A stretch of 64,000 nt of DNA. Source: Turbatrix aceti (taxonomy: Eukaryota > Nematoda > Chromadorea > Rhabditida > Panagrolaimidae). Position 1 is the first letter of the stretch, and each line of letters starts with the position of its first letter. Both the position numbers and the translations under genes were made by a program. Below are positions 33,701-43,250 of this stretch, in pieces. The stretch is taken from assembly GCA_963969345.1 (NCBI GenBank), contig OZ017769.1, positions 10,419,725-10,483,724 on the forward strand, in the 5' to 3' direction. Under the pieces are notes generated by a model that saw nothing but the letters and a program-made list of their open reading frames with translations, was not told the origin of the DNA and did not search any database.

Positions 33701-34276
33701 AGCCAACACTGGCAGGCACCAAACCGCTTTTCTGATCAGTTGATTTTTCACTAGTGGCAAATAAATGCTACCACCTATACTAAAACGCCGTTTTTGTCGC
33801 CAGAAAATAAAAGAAGGATTTGCATCGTTTTTTGATTGACTGAAGAATGGTGCACCATTCTTCAGTCAGTTGCGCGCGTTGCCGCAACTTGCCGGCACTA
33901 TCTGATGGTGAACTCATATATGAGTATATAAGACGATGACAACAAAAATTTTTTTTAACAGCCTGTTTTTTTAACGTTTTTCGAAAACTCAAAGTAGACA
34001 TCACAGTAGCTCATTTTTTACGTTTTTACAACAAAAAGCATCCGGAGTTAGGCCCAGAAGCCAAAACTTGCTATTACTGCTTTTTCTGAAAACACCACAG
34101 GAAAATTCTGCAATGACTCTTTTAGTGTATTTTTCGTTCAAACTGCGATCAGCGTTTATAAATATAGTGATCAGGCGCAATATTTTTGATTTATAATAAT
34201 TTTGTCAATTCATTATACTGTGAAACTATTTTTACAATTTTTTTGCACATTGCGTCCATGATTTTTTTATGATGCG
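33701..34276. other. Intergenic DNA
   Basis: Contains a short hairpin-like GAATGGTGCACCATTCTTC at about 33843-33861 and AT-rich sequence. No gene recognised. Confidence 0.5.
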
Positions 34277-35457
34277 TTTTATTCTCAATCAACATAAAAA
34301 CAATAACAAGAACAACAACAAAGTAACGGAAAAAAGACGGTAGAGGAATAGGGGGATCACCCTGACGCAGTAACAAAACTTGGCCATTGCGCCAGCCCGA
34401 TGCAGTAGCAAAGTTTGGCCATTGCGTCAAAGAAGAGAGGGAAGCGCAAGACGCAAAAGCACAGGCCCGCCGCAATAACGTAACTTGGCTATTGCGTCGA
34501 GATGGGGGTTGAAAAAATTTACACGACGAATACAATTACAAAAAGTGATACTGTATCCGAAAAAGTGATACTGTATCCAAAGAAAAATGATAAAAAATAT
34601 CCAGAAACAAATCAAAAAAGGATGAGATTAGAGAAACAATTACGACAACGATGATAGCTATTCTGATTAACTTGGGTCGATTTCCACGAGCAGCGAAGAG
34701 GCTAGCCATCCGAGTAAGCCGAATCCTGAAAAATAACACGAAATAAACGCCTTAAGAAGAAAACAGACAAAAAAACCGATCAGAAAAAACTCATGTAACG
34801 CTACGAAAAATCGGACAAACGAACAACGTTGTAGTGTGGATTGTTTGTCCTCGTGGCAGGGCAATCAAAGATAACTGTTCTGACTTTCTTGATTACATGA
34901 GTTTTTTCTGATCGTTTTTTGAGTTTTTTTGTCTGTTTTCTTCTTATGGCGTTTATTTCGTGTTCTTTTTCAGGATTCGGCTTACTCGGATGGCTAGCCT
35001 CTTCGCTGCTCGTGGAAATCGACCCAAGTTAATCAGAATAGCTATCATCGTTGTCGTAATTGTTTCTCTAATCTCATCCTTTTTTGATTTGTTTCTGGAT
35101 ATTTTTTATCATTTTTCTTTGGATACAGTATCACTTTTTCGGATACAGTATCACTTTTTGTAATTGTATTCGTCGTGTAAATTTTTTCAACCCCCATCTC
35201 GACGCAATAGCCAAGTTACGTTATTGCGGCGGGCCTGTGCTTTTGCGTCTTGTGCTTCCCTTTCTTCTTTGACGCAATGGCCAAACTTTGCTACTGCGTA
35301 GGGCTGGCGCAATGGCCAAACTTTGCTACTGCGTCGGGCTGGAGCAGTAGCCAAGTTTTGTTACTGCGTCAGGGTGATCCCCCTATTCCTCTACCGTCTT
35401 TTTTCCGTTACTTTGTTGTTGTTTTTGTTATTGTTTTTATGTTGATTGAGAATAAAA
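34277..35457. mobile_element. Large foldback element (near-perfect inverted repeat)
   Basis: The left arm (34277-34798, 522 bp) is the near-perfect reverse complement of the right arm (34893-35457, 565 bp), with a 94-bp spacer. Both outer ends read GAGAATAAAA outward. Each arm holds a tandem set of ~30-bp units of the form GACGCAATGGCCAAACTTTG...CTACTGCGTC; each unit is itself quasi-palindromic. The right arm has about one more unit, which explains its extra length. The paired GGATACAGTATCACTTTTT tandem is also in both arms. Open frames in the arms mirror each other and resemble no protein. The layout fits a Foldback-type or long-TIR non-autonomous DNA transposon. RNA from it would form a very long hairpin. 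Confidence 0.9.
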
Positions 35458-36212
35458 ATCGTTTTCACGAAAAAAGTAATCAAAAAAGTAATAATGCGAA
35501 AAAACCGTTTATTTAAGTCAAACTGCCACCGTGTATCAGATTGAATAAAAACGCAACATTTACGTTCATGTTTGGACTAGATGTTCAAAATTATCGAATA
35601 AAAAGAAAAGAAGCGTCGACAGGTCGTTCGCGACTCAGGTTATCAGAAAAAAAGAGATTTTAGGCAATTAAGCGTCTCGAACATGTCTGAAAAGTAAATT
35701 TGCCAGAATTACGCATCATGGAAAATGTATCCGAGTTTCGGGGCAACTTCGATGGAATATGCTTTTTTGAGGTATTTTACGGTGTAATAACGTAAACGCT
35801 GAAAATAAGCGCAAAAAAAAGGCTCATAAAAAAAATTTTTGTTGTCATCGTCTTATATATATTATATATTCCAAATGAATCGCTTGCGGTACCATGACAT
35901 GTGCTTTTTGGTCAATAGGAGCTGGAAATCGCATGCGCAGCTCATAGTGTGTAGACTTATTTTCACCGTTGATATTGCGCAAATCTCACAAAATGCTATT
36001 CAAAGTGCAAAAATGCTTTGCACCAACTAATTTGAGACACTTATTTGATATGGCGGATGCAAATGAAAAAAAAAGAACATATTATCATTCACAATGATCT
36101 TATTTTATGATTCAGCGTTTTGTGACCTCTGGCAACATCACAGCCAGCTTCGGCGCGCACGAAAACCCGCAATCAGTATTTTTTTTTTAATTTACAAAAT
36201 GTCACTAAACCT
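35458..36212. other. Intergenic DNA
   Basis: AT-rich; no feature recognised. Lies between the foldback element and the 3' end of a secreted-protein gene. Confidence 0.5.
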
Positions 36213-37750
36213 TCAATTTGCTCTACAAAGATTACTTATGGAAAATTTATTAAAAAAACTGCTACTGAAACAAATCAAAGAATTAAATGCATGCCAAAAA
36301 AAACAGCACAGCAAAAATTGAAAAAATATTAAACATGTTGAAGCTAGGTTACTTGAACTATCCAAGTCCAATACGGTGATGCTTGTATTGCCATGGATAA
36401 CATGATCGAGATCCAAACTGTAAATATCGTTTTCGATTCCCTAAAAAATAATTTCTGACTGTTGTGTGTTCATTAATCCACCCATGACAACTTACAAAAA
36501 AAAGATAACTATAGCAAAGAGCATTTCTAAACGTCACAAAAAATCCAAGTCTCCAATGCGGAGAATTTGTTGTAAAGTTACAATCACAGGTTGCAGAAGA
36601 AGGAAAGTCACTCGATAGAAATTGGAATCGTTTACCGGAGATTTTAAAATAAGAATGGCTATCAAATGAAAGTTTTTTGGTGCATGAGTCGTCACCGTCA
36701 ATGATGTAAATGCTGAAAAATTGTTGTGCTTAAAAAATTAAAAAATTGAAAATTGAACAAAAAAACCTTGTAGTATTTTGACATTCATTAAAATTAAATT
36801 GTACCATGATTTTTGTAATTTGCTGCCTAAAACTGTAATCCACAAAAAAAGGTTCCTGTGAGTGATAATTTGAGTAGAATAATCCAGCTAGATCAGGGAC
36901 GTTAATAAATTTAAAATAGAGAGCATCTTTGTAATCCCCCGAATGGCACTTTTTAATTGGCGCATGCAACGGTTTCAACTTGACAGCTGCAAGGCGGCTA
37001 ACTTCTTGGCTAATATTTAGCAAAATTTTTTTGTCCTCTGGAAACACGAAAGGCTGCAGCCCGTAAGTACCGTAAAACTAAAAAAAATTGTGTTGAACGA
37101 AGCAATATTATAGTACAAACTGACTAGCATACGAAGTGTGTAATGTCCGTGTTTCAGATAGGATATATCGCTAACGTATTTGGGACTGACAGACATTCCA
37201 AATGTGCCGTTAAAGTCAGGTGGTAACGTGCATTCGCAATTTATGTTGGCGCCGATTCTAAATTTAAGCAAATCACAGTCTGCTGCTTGAAATTTTGTTT
37301 GACACCTAAAATTTAAAAAAATTGTGGAGTAAGTCAATCGTGTTCTTTTAAAAGCACTAAGAAAATTACTCAAGCATGTGATCACTAATGCTGTACGGTG
37401 GTCGCGCAAAGCTAAGAGTGATAGTTCCATTGGGTTCCTTAGGCTGCATACCATACATTTTAAACCAAAACCACAGATCTTTGAATGGAAATAGTTGAAT
37501 GACGTCTCCGCGGATTACAAAATTAGGTTCTATTATTATTGAAAGGTCTTCAGGCAATCTATTTTTTTGCATTCGAGGTCTAAAAAACTAATGATATAGT
37601 TATTATATTTTTTTAAATTGTATCACAAATTTACACTGTGCATAGTTCTGTTTGACAAACCGTGGTAGTAAAAAATGAAAATGCGACCAACACTGGAAAT
37701 AAAAACATTGTTGACAGCGTTAGAGAAGGTTGACAGGGTAGCCTAGCCAT
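36213..37750 (-). CDS. Secreted or surface-anchored orphan protein
   Basis: Six minus-strand exons (37635-37750, 37370-37579, 37125-37305, 36767-37077, 36496-36712, 36213-36440), with 45-65-bp introns and compatible phases, give 420 residues. The N-terminus is a signal peptide (TMFLFPVLVAFSFFTTTVC). The mature chain is rich in Cys and aromatic residues, with CECTLPPDFNGTFG around residue 95 and a later IYIIDGDDSC...CDCNFTTNS stretch, suggesting two similar extracellular halves. The last ~45 residues are hydrophobic (CLIFFQFLLCCFFWHAF), so a C-terminal membrane or GPI anchor is possible. There is a weak impression of nematode CUB-like secreted proteins, but I cannot confirm the family. The last exon end is the least certain. 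Confidence 0.65.
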
Positions 37751-38235
37751 GGTTTTTTGCAAATTATTAGTTGCGCAGGAACTAAACGCATACTATTATA
37801 TAAAACAACCAAAAACATTAGCATTTGTTCAAAAAAAGTATGGTTCTGAAAAATACATATGTAAATAGCATTCGAACCTTGACAGAGATTGTAAAATTAC
37901 ACCTTGTTTGAACACAAGAAAATGACTCGACTCAATCAAATTACAACAAAAAAATATAGGTACTTTTGAAAATTTTTATAGAAATCTATAACCATTTGAG
38001 AAAAAATCTGTCCAAAACGACCTGTGCAGGGCAGAGATCGCAGATCAGCTAGATAAAAACAAAAACTAACAAATAATTTTACTTAGCCGAGTTTGAGCAG
38101 CAGGAAAATTTTAATGCTTTTGTTGAGCGAAGACTTGTAAAAATGACGCATTGCTTTGTATATACAAAACTTTGTTTTATGTAAGATCAAATTTTGGTAA
38201 AGCAAAGATCAAACAATTTTTATAGACATGGGCAC
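37751..38235. other. Intergenic DNA
   Basis: AT-rich upstream region of the minus-strand secreted gene; no motif identified. Confidence 0.5.
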
Positions 38236-38312
38236 GTGTACCCCCCGTGACTGTACGTAATAGCCCCCCGCGTCGTTGATAATGATAACCCATGGGTGGT
38301 ACATTTGACCCT
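38236..38312. repeat. Short palindromic-ended repeat, copy 1
   Basis: Begins GTGTACCCCCCGTGA and ends CATGGGTGGTAC, with CGTCGTTGATAATGATAA inside. A second copy lies at 41359-41433 (partly displaced by a MITE insertion). The ends are imperfect inverted repeats (GTACCNCCC / GGGTGGTAC). Confidence 0.55.
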
Positions 38313-38543
38313 TGTTACTTCTTCCGTAATCGCGTTTCCAGTTTTTTTACACTTACACGGCAGATAACGTTTTGCTCCAGGCCTAACTATGAACTTTGAA
38401 ATGCGTTGGTGTACAGTCACGGGAGGTACTACCGGCATTTGATCTCGGTTGTTCTTCTGTAGTCAAAATTATCAGAAACTGCAACAAAGTATTTTTGAAA
38501 AACACGTGCCCAACTGCTGAACCCCGGGAGTTACTGGGGTGGC

Positions 38544-38551
38544 TTTAAAAG
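38544..38551 (+). promoter_or_regulatory. TATA-like sequence
   Basis: TTTAAAAG in a GC-richer stretch, about 65 bp before the ATG of the acyltransferase remnant. Similar elements precede 43251 and 53556 at 40-60 bp. Confidence 0.3.
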
Positions 38552-38613
38552 CAGCAGCCTGAGGCTTCTAAATACATACATACCGTGACAACATTTCGGG
38601 CCTTACAGTCGAA

Positions 38614-40714
38614 ATGTCATACCTTCTCGCGGTGTTTCTGTGCCTGGTGGCCCTGAATGGTGAGTTTATTACCGGACAACGTCCTAATTATTTTGCAGTT
38701 ATTCGTAAAGGATCAAAACAATCTCAAAACACAATTGATCGTCAAAAATATTTTCATCCAATAGTGAAGGCGCTTATTGATGTGGGCAATCTGAAGGCTT
38801 TTGCTCACATGCATTCTATGAGTCCTGCCGGTGATTTTAACACAACTGTGGCAGAATTAACGGGCAAACTCAGACCAAAATGCTTGGAGAATGTTCTGAT
38901 CATTAGCGAAGGAGCATACAAGTTCTACCAAAACGAAACCACCGACATGGAGCCAACGTTGCTGCAATGTGAGTTCTGGTCAACATCTGACATTATCATA
39001 AAGAAATAAATTTCAGTAATTGATTCTAACGCCGCTCGAGGAGCCGGGATTCTTCGTGGGGGTCTCAAGTTTTATGGCTTCAAACAGGAGTGCGATATTA
39101 TATCGTATAACGTTTCGACTCAAGCTCGTTTTCTGACTACGATGTATTCGCGTGCATTTGTCAACACGGAATTTGCTGACAAATCCGTTTGCAACGCTTC
39201 CACTCATTTTATCAATTTTGACTTCTGCTTACCGTCGACATGCAACTCAGCCGACATAAATTACATTCTGGAATACGCGTTGACCCTCGCTAACGTTACT
39301 GTAAATCCCATTTGTCGTGTCTTGACCATTCAAGATGTGACTCAGCCGTACAACACCGGTTCTTGGATTGTTGGTATCTTTGTGGCTTCTGTTGCCGTGG
39401 TCGTTATTTTTGCTGGAATTGTTGACTACTTAGCAATTTTCAAGGAAGGACCCCAACATTTGGTCGTCAAGGCATTTCTCGCTTTTTCGTTGTACAAAAA
39501 CACAGCTGGAATCTTTTCTGGGGGAGAAGCGAGACCAGGCCAGATAACTACATTGAACTGCATGCGCGTCATTTCTATGCTTTGGGTAATATTGTTGCAT
39601 ACATTTGAACAATTTTCTGACTCGGCTTACAACACATTGGATTTCTACCCGTTGTTGAACTATTTTTTTTCAGAGTTAATTTTAAACTCATTTTTTTCTC
39701 CTAAATCATGAACCGCATAAAAAACGTAAAATAAGCGTGCAAATTTGGACCAAAAAGGGGGACATTCGACTGAAAATGAAAAAAATGACTCGGTTATTTT
39801 CAAATTTTTATGCAACCTGTCCAAAACTGAGACGGTTATTTTCTTTGACTTTATTCTAACTTCATATCCTACCCGGTTATTTTTTGCGATATAAGCGGCC
39901 AGCAATATTCGACCGTATAATGTCGGTTATTTTGCAAATTTGCATTTAAACGGCATTTAAGCGGCAAAAAATATAACCGGAATGCAAAGCCTTGACTGGC
40001 CCCCGACTTTTCCATTCCGCGCAAACATAGATTTAGCAGTTTATTTTCAACTTCTATATGCTGCGTTTTGGATGCGGGCTCCGATTTACATTCAAGGACT
40101 CGTTGTTGGTTGGTTCCTGCAGAGCAACAAGCGTCTCCGAGTGCCAAAACTGCTCAACATAGCGCTCTGGGGTTTATCTGGCGCTCTGATGTTCATTGTC
40201 ATTTTTGGTCTCTTCTGTTATTTTAGCGAGCTCACTTGGATGATGCCCCTGTTTTGGCGTGCCATGTACAGTGCGTTGAGTCGACCTGCTTGGGGCGTTG
40301 GCCTGACCTGGATCGTTGTGAGCTGTTTCTACGGCTACGGAGGCCCAATCAACCAATTCATGTCATGGAATATTTGGAATCCGTTTGGCAAGCTGACATA
40401 CTGTGTCTATCTCGTACACTACCCTCTGATCACATATTTTTATTCATTGCTCGACAACGCAGTTTACTTTAACAACGTCTGGTCTACTGTTAGTTGTTTA
40501 TGTATCCGAAGCAAATTATGTTATCGCCTTTCAGGTGTTTTACTACTTCATACCCATGGTAGCTATCGGAACAGTCGCTGGATACATTTGGACGGTTTTG
40601 TTCGAAATTCCGTTTGGAAAACTCGAAGCCATTTTTCTGCGCGTAGAAAAAAGAGACACTATCAAAATATCGATGCCGGTTTCCGATTTATCTGGCGAAA
40701 ACAACGCTTATTAG
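38614..40714 (+). pseudogene. NRF-6-type O-acyltransferase, internally deleted and frameshifted
   Basis: Exon 1 (38614-38968) encodes a signal peptide and a lumenal NRF-like domain. Exon 2 from 39017 (phase 1) continues it through FDFCLPSTC, a first TM helix (GIFVASVAVVVIFAGIVDYLAIF) and the acyltransferase-3 entry (TTLNCMRVISMLWVILLHTFEQ). The frame then ends at 39711 where the family would have the core helices carrying its conserved His/Arg motif. About 270 bp of unrelated sequence follows. Similarity resumes at about 39985 (PIYIQGLVVGWFL, GKLTYCVYLVHYPLITY). A one-base shift near 40484 moves the last part (YVSEANYVIAFQVFYYF, FEIPFGKLEAIF) to another frame, ending at 40714. Both lesions indicate a pseudogene; a mis-assembly is an alternative for the first. 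Confidence 0.75.
39704..39975. other. Unrelated sequence replacing the acyltransferase core
   Basis: AT-rich, with CGGTTATTTT repeated four times (near 39790, 39831, 39880 and 39924) and a TTTAAACGGCATTTAAGCGG doublet. It interrupts continuous coding similarity and lacks usable splice sites that would rejoin the frames. Origin unknown. Confidence 0.55.
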
Positions 40715-40925
40715 TTTTTAAGTGATTATGTTCGAAGTTATAAATATAATCGGACATAAAAAAATAAATCTTCCAGCTATTGTGTAACTAAAAATTTCAC
40801 TAAAAACCGTTTTTGTAAAAACCAGTTATAGTTTGGAGCTCGCCAGCCCTGGTCGTTGGTCTGCGCTGGTTGTAGCAAAGACTAATCAACTTTTAAAAAA
40901 GTGATAACATGAGCAGGTGTATGTA

Positions 40926-41358
40926 CCAGAGATGGCAGATCAGATCACTTTTCGGATCAGATCGGCTCATAGATCAGATCAGATCAGGTCAGATCACAGA
41001 TAATCCAGATCAGATCACGTGGAATTCAGATCAGATCACAGATAATCCAGATCAGATCACAGATAATTCAGATCAGATCACTAGAAATTTAAAATTTTAC
41101 AACTTCAAACACGTCCGCATTGCTTGTTTTTCGAAGAATACGACAGTTCTCAACAAAAAAAAATTATATTTCATTTTTCGCGTCGAAACCAGTGTTCTCG
41201 GGAACCTGAACCCTAAATTCCGAGATTTTGGGCTGGGTCGAATCAGATCAGATCAGATCAGATCGCAGATAATCTAGATCAGATCACTGGCATATCAGAT
41301 CAGATCGCAGATAATCCAGATCAGATCATGAGCAAATGATCTGATCTGCCATCTCTGG
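40926..41358. mobile_element. MITE made of AGATCAGATC repeats, with 6-bp duplication
   Basis: Starts CCAGAGATGGCAGATCAGAT and ends with its perfect reverse complement (22-bp inverted repeat). The hexamer TATGTA flanks both ends (40920-40925 and 41359-41364). Between the ends, blocks of GATCAGATC and CACAGATAATCCAGATCAG repeat many times, around a central ~150 bp of ordinary sequence. There is no transposase frame. It has landed inside copy 2 of the short palindromic repeat found at 38236. Confidence 0.85.
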
Positions 41359-41433
41359 TATGTACCACCCGTGAATGTTTGTATATACTATAGCGTTGTT
41401 GATAAAGATAAGCCAGGGGTGGTAGTAATTGCT
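41359..41433. repeat. Short palindromic-ended repeat, copy 2 (split by a MITE)
   Basis: TATGTACCACCCGTGAATG...GCGTTGTTGATAAAGATAAGCC...GGGGTGGTA is a diverged copy of 38236-38312. Its left edge continues before the MITE (AGGTG at about 40915-40919). Confidence 0.5.
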
Positions 41434-41941
41434 ATTTTTTGCCATTACCGGGATATCATCATGATAATTTCAAAAGTTAATTCTAAATAACTTTTTCTGT
41501 AACAAAAATAATCATTTGCATTTTAAAACCGCAACATTTTGTATTTTTTGGGTTTATGTACACATGATGGAAAAAATCTTCACAAAAAAAGATATCAAAA
41601 GATTCACAAACTAAGTTAAACAAAATTTTTAAGAAACACTCGGAAACTGTTAACTTTTATGCATTTTTTACAACTTTGTTTTCAAATTTTTTTCGGCTAA
41701 CAAGGAAAGTGTCGGGGTTCATTTTGGAATTTCTTCACGAAACTTTGCCAAAAGTTTGATTTTGCTATGAAAAGTTTATACTGAAAAATTCAGTTGCACC
41801 GCTCATGGTCTGACAGAGTTACGGTAGTCGAAAATCACGTTTTTACCATTTTTGACGATTTTTGGCACGTTCTAGCTAACAAACTACGGCATTTTCAGAA
41901 CCAAGTGGTGTATCTCTCGACGTATTTTTAAACATCATGAT
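41434..41941. other. AT-rich intergenic DNA
   Basis: No gene or repeat recognised. Confidence 0.5.
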
Positions 41942-42671
41942 CGGAATAGTAAAAAAAGCTGCTTATTTTGCGATTTTTAAGCAGCTTTATTCTAATGAGG
42001 TATTAAAATCATGAAAATAAGCACCTCCCGATTTGCTTGTTCTTATTTTCACAGAGTTGTTCGATGCTCACCAAATTGCTCCTGCTCACTGCTCGCTCCT
42101 GCTCAGCTCACGAGCGCGAGCGGAGCGAGCGCGAAAAATTGGAGTGCTCAATGAGCGTGAGTAGAGCGAGCAGGAAAAATTGAATTGCTCAAAGAGCGCG
42201 AGCAGAGCGAGCGCGAGAAATTTTTAAAATGAGCACTGCTCACTATAAGTTTAGTGCTACAAATACTAAAATATTGATAGTTTCGATCAAAAACACGATG
42301 TTGGGGGTATCTCCAAGCAATATGCGGTCTTTCTTTTCGCGAGGGACTGAATTTGTGACTCAAAATTCATATTTTTATGTGTGAGCCATGTTTGCTCATT
42401 GCTCGCTCCTGCTCGACTCACGAGCGTGAGCAGAGCAAGAGCAGAGAATCTGAAAATAAAAGAGCGCGAGCGGAGCGAGCGCGAAAATTTTAGGAACTCA
42501 AAGAGCATGAGCAGAGCGAGCACGGAAAATTGAATTGCTCAAAGAGCGCGAGCAGAGCGAGCACTGAAAATTGTCGAATTGAACAACTCTGTATTTTCAT
42601 GAAAATAATTCATTGCTTAAAATGAAGAAAATAAGCAGTGCAAAATAAGTACTGCCTATTCGGACTATTCT
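41942..42671. repeat. Inverted-repeat element filled with GAGCGAGCGCGA tandems
   Basis: The ends are imperfect inverted repeats (GGAATAGT...GCTTATTTTGC left; reverse complement near 42640-42671). A TTTTCACAGAGTTGTTC / GAACAACTCTGTATTTTCA pair lies nested inside. The interior (about 42064-42570) is a degenerate tandem of GAGCGCGAGCAGAGCGAGCG and AAAATTGAATTGCTCAAAGA units in both orientations. It has no coding potential. Likely a non-autonomous DNA transposon; no clean target duplication was found. Confidence 0.6.
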
Positions 42672-43204
42672 TCATTCTGCGCGGCTAGCGTAAATAGTTC
42701 AAATGCAACACCTTGGCACTCATATGTAGACAATAGACGTTGAAACAGCGTCTTACGCATAAGCGAATCGTCGACACTAAATCAAGTCGACACATGGAAA
42801 CTGACTATCTTGGTTGGGATGATGCTAATTGCAAGGAAAGCTAATATTGGTTTCGCGGTGAATTTTTCCGAACAAGAAAACTGATTATCCGTGTTTTTAT
42901 AATGACGTTTAGTAAATATCCAAAGAATCAGGTAAGTTCAAAGAAGCGCACGGCCGTGTACGGGGAAAGCGTGCGTACGTTTTATGCGCGTCACAGATTT
43001 CAAGTTCACAGCAGACAATTCAAATTAGTGGAAATACCATTTTAGAAAACTCCGAAGAACATTCAACCTGATGGGAAATGTAGCGTTTGTCTTCTTTGTA
43101 CGCAATCTATTAAGATTAACTTTTAATGATTCAATAAATTAATACAAATCATTTTATGATATCGCAATCAGTTCCGTGTATTGCTCACGTTGATTGATCA
43201 CCGG
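42672..43204. other. Intergenic DNA
   Basis: No gene recognised; contains the upstream region of the secreted EEP-fold gene. Confidence 0.5.
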
Positions 43205-43212
43205 TATAAATA
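43205..43212 (+). promoter_or_regulatory. TATA-box-like sequence
   Basis: TATAAATA 39 bp before the ATG at 43251. Confidence 0.4.
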
Positions 43213-43250
43213 CACACACAGTATACACAATTTTATGCGACCCTGTTATA

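Noticed and set aside
33843..33861. GAATGGTGCACCATTC palindrome as a possible terminator or operator
   Set aside because: Isolated perfect hairpin in eukaryotic intergenic DNA with no gene context; no function can be supported.
34191..35516. Mirror-image frames (FRIRLTRMASLFAARGN and similar)
   Set aside because: The same sequence occurs in both arms of the foldback element and has no family resemblance; treated as non-coding.
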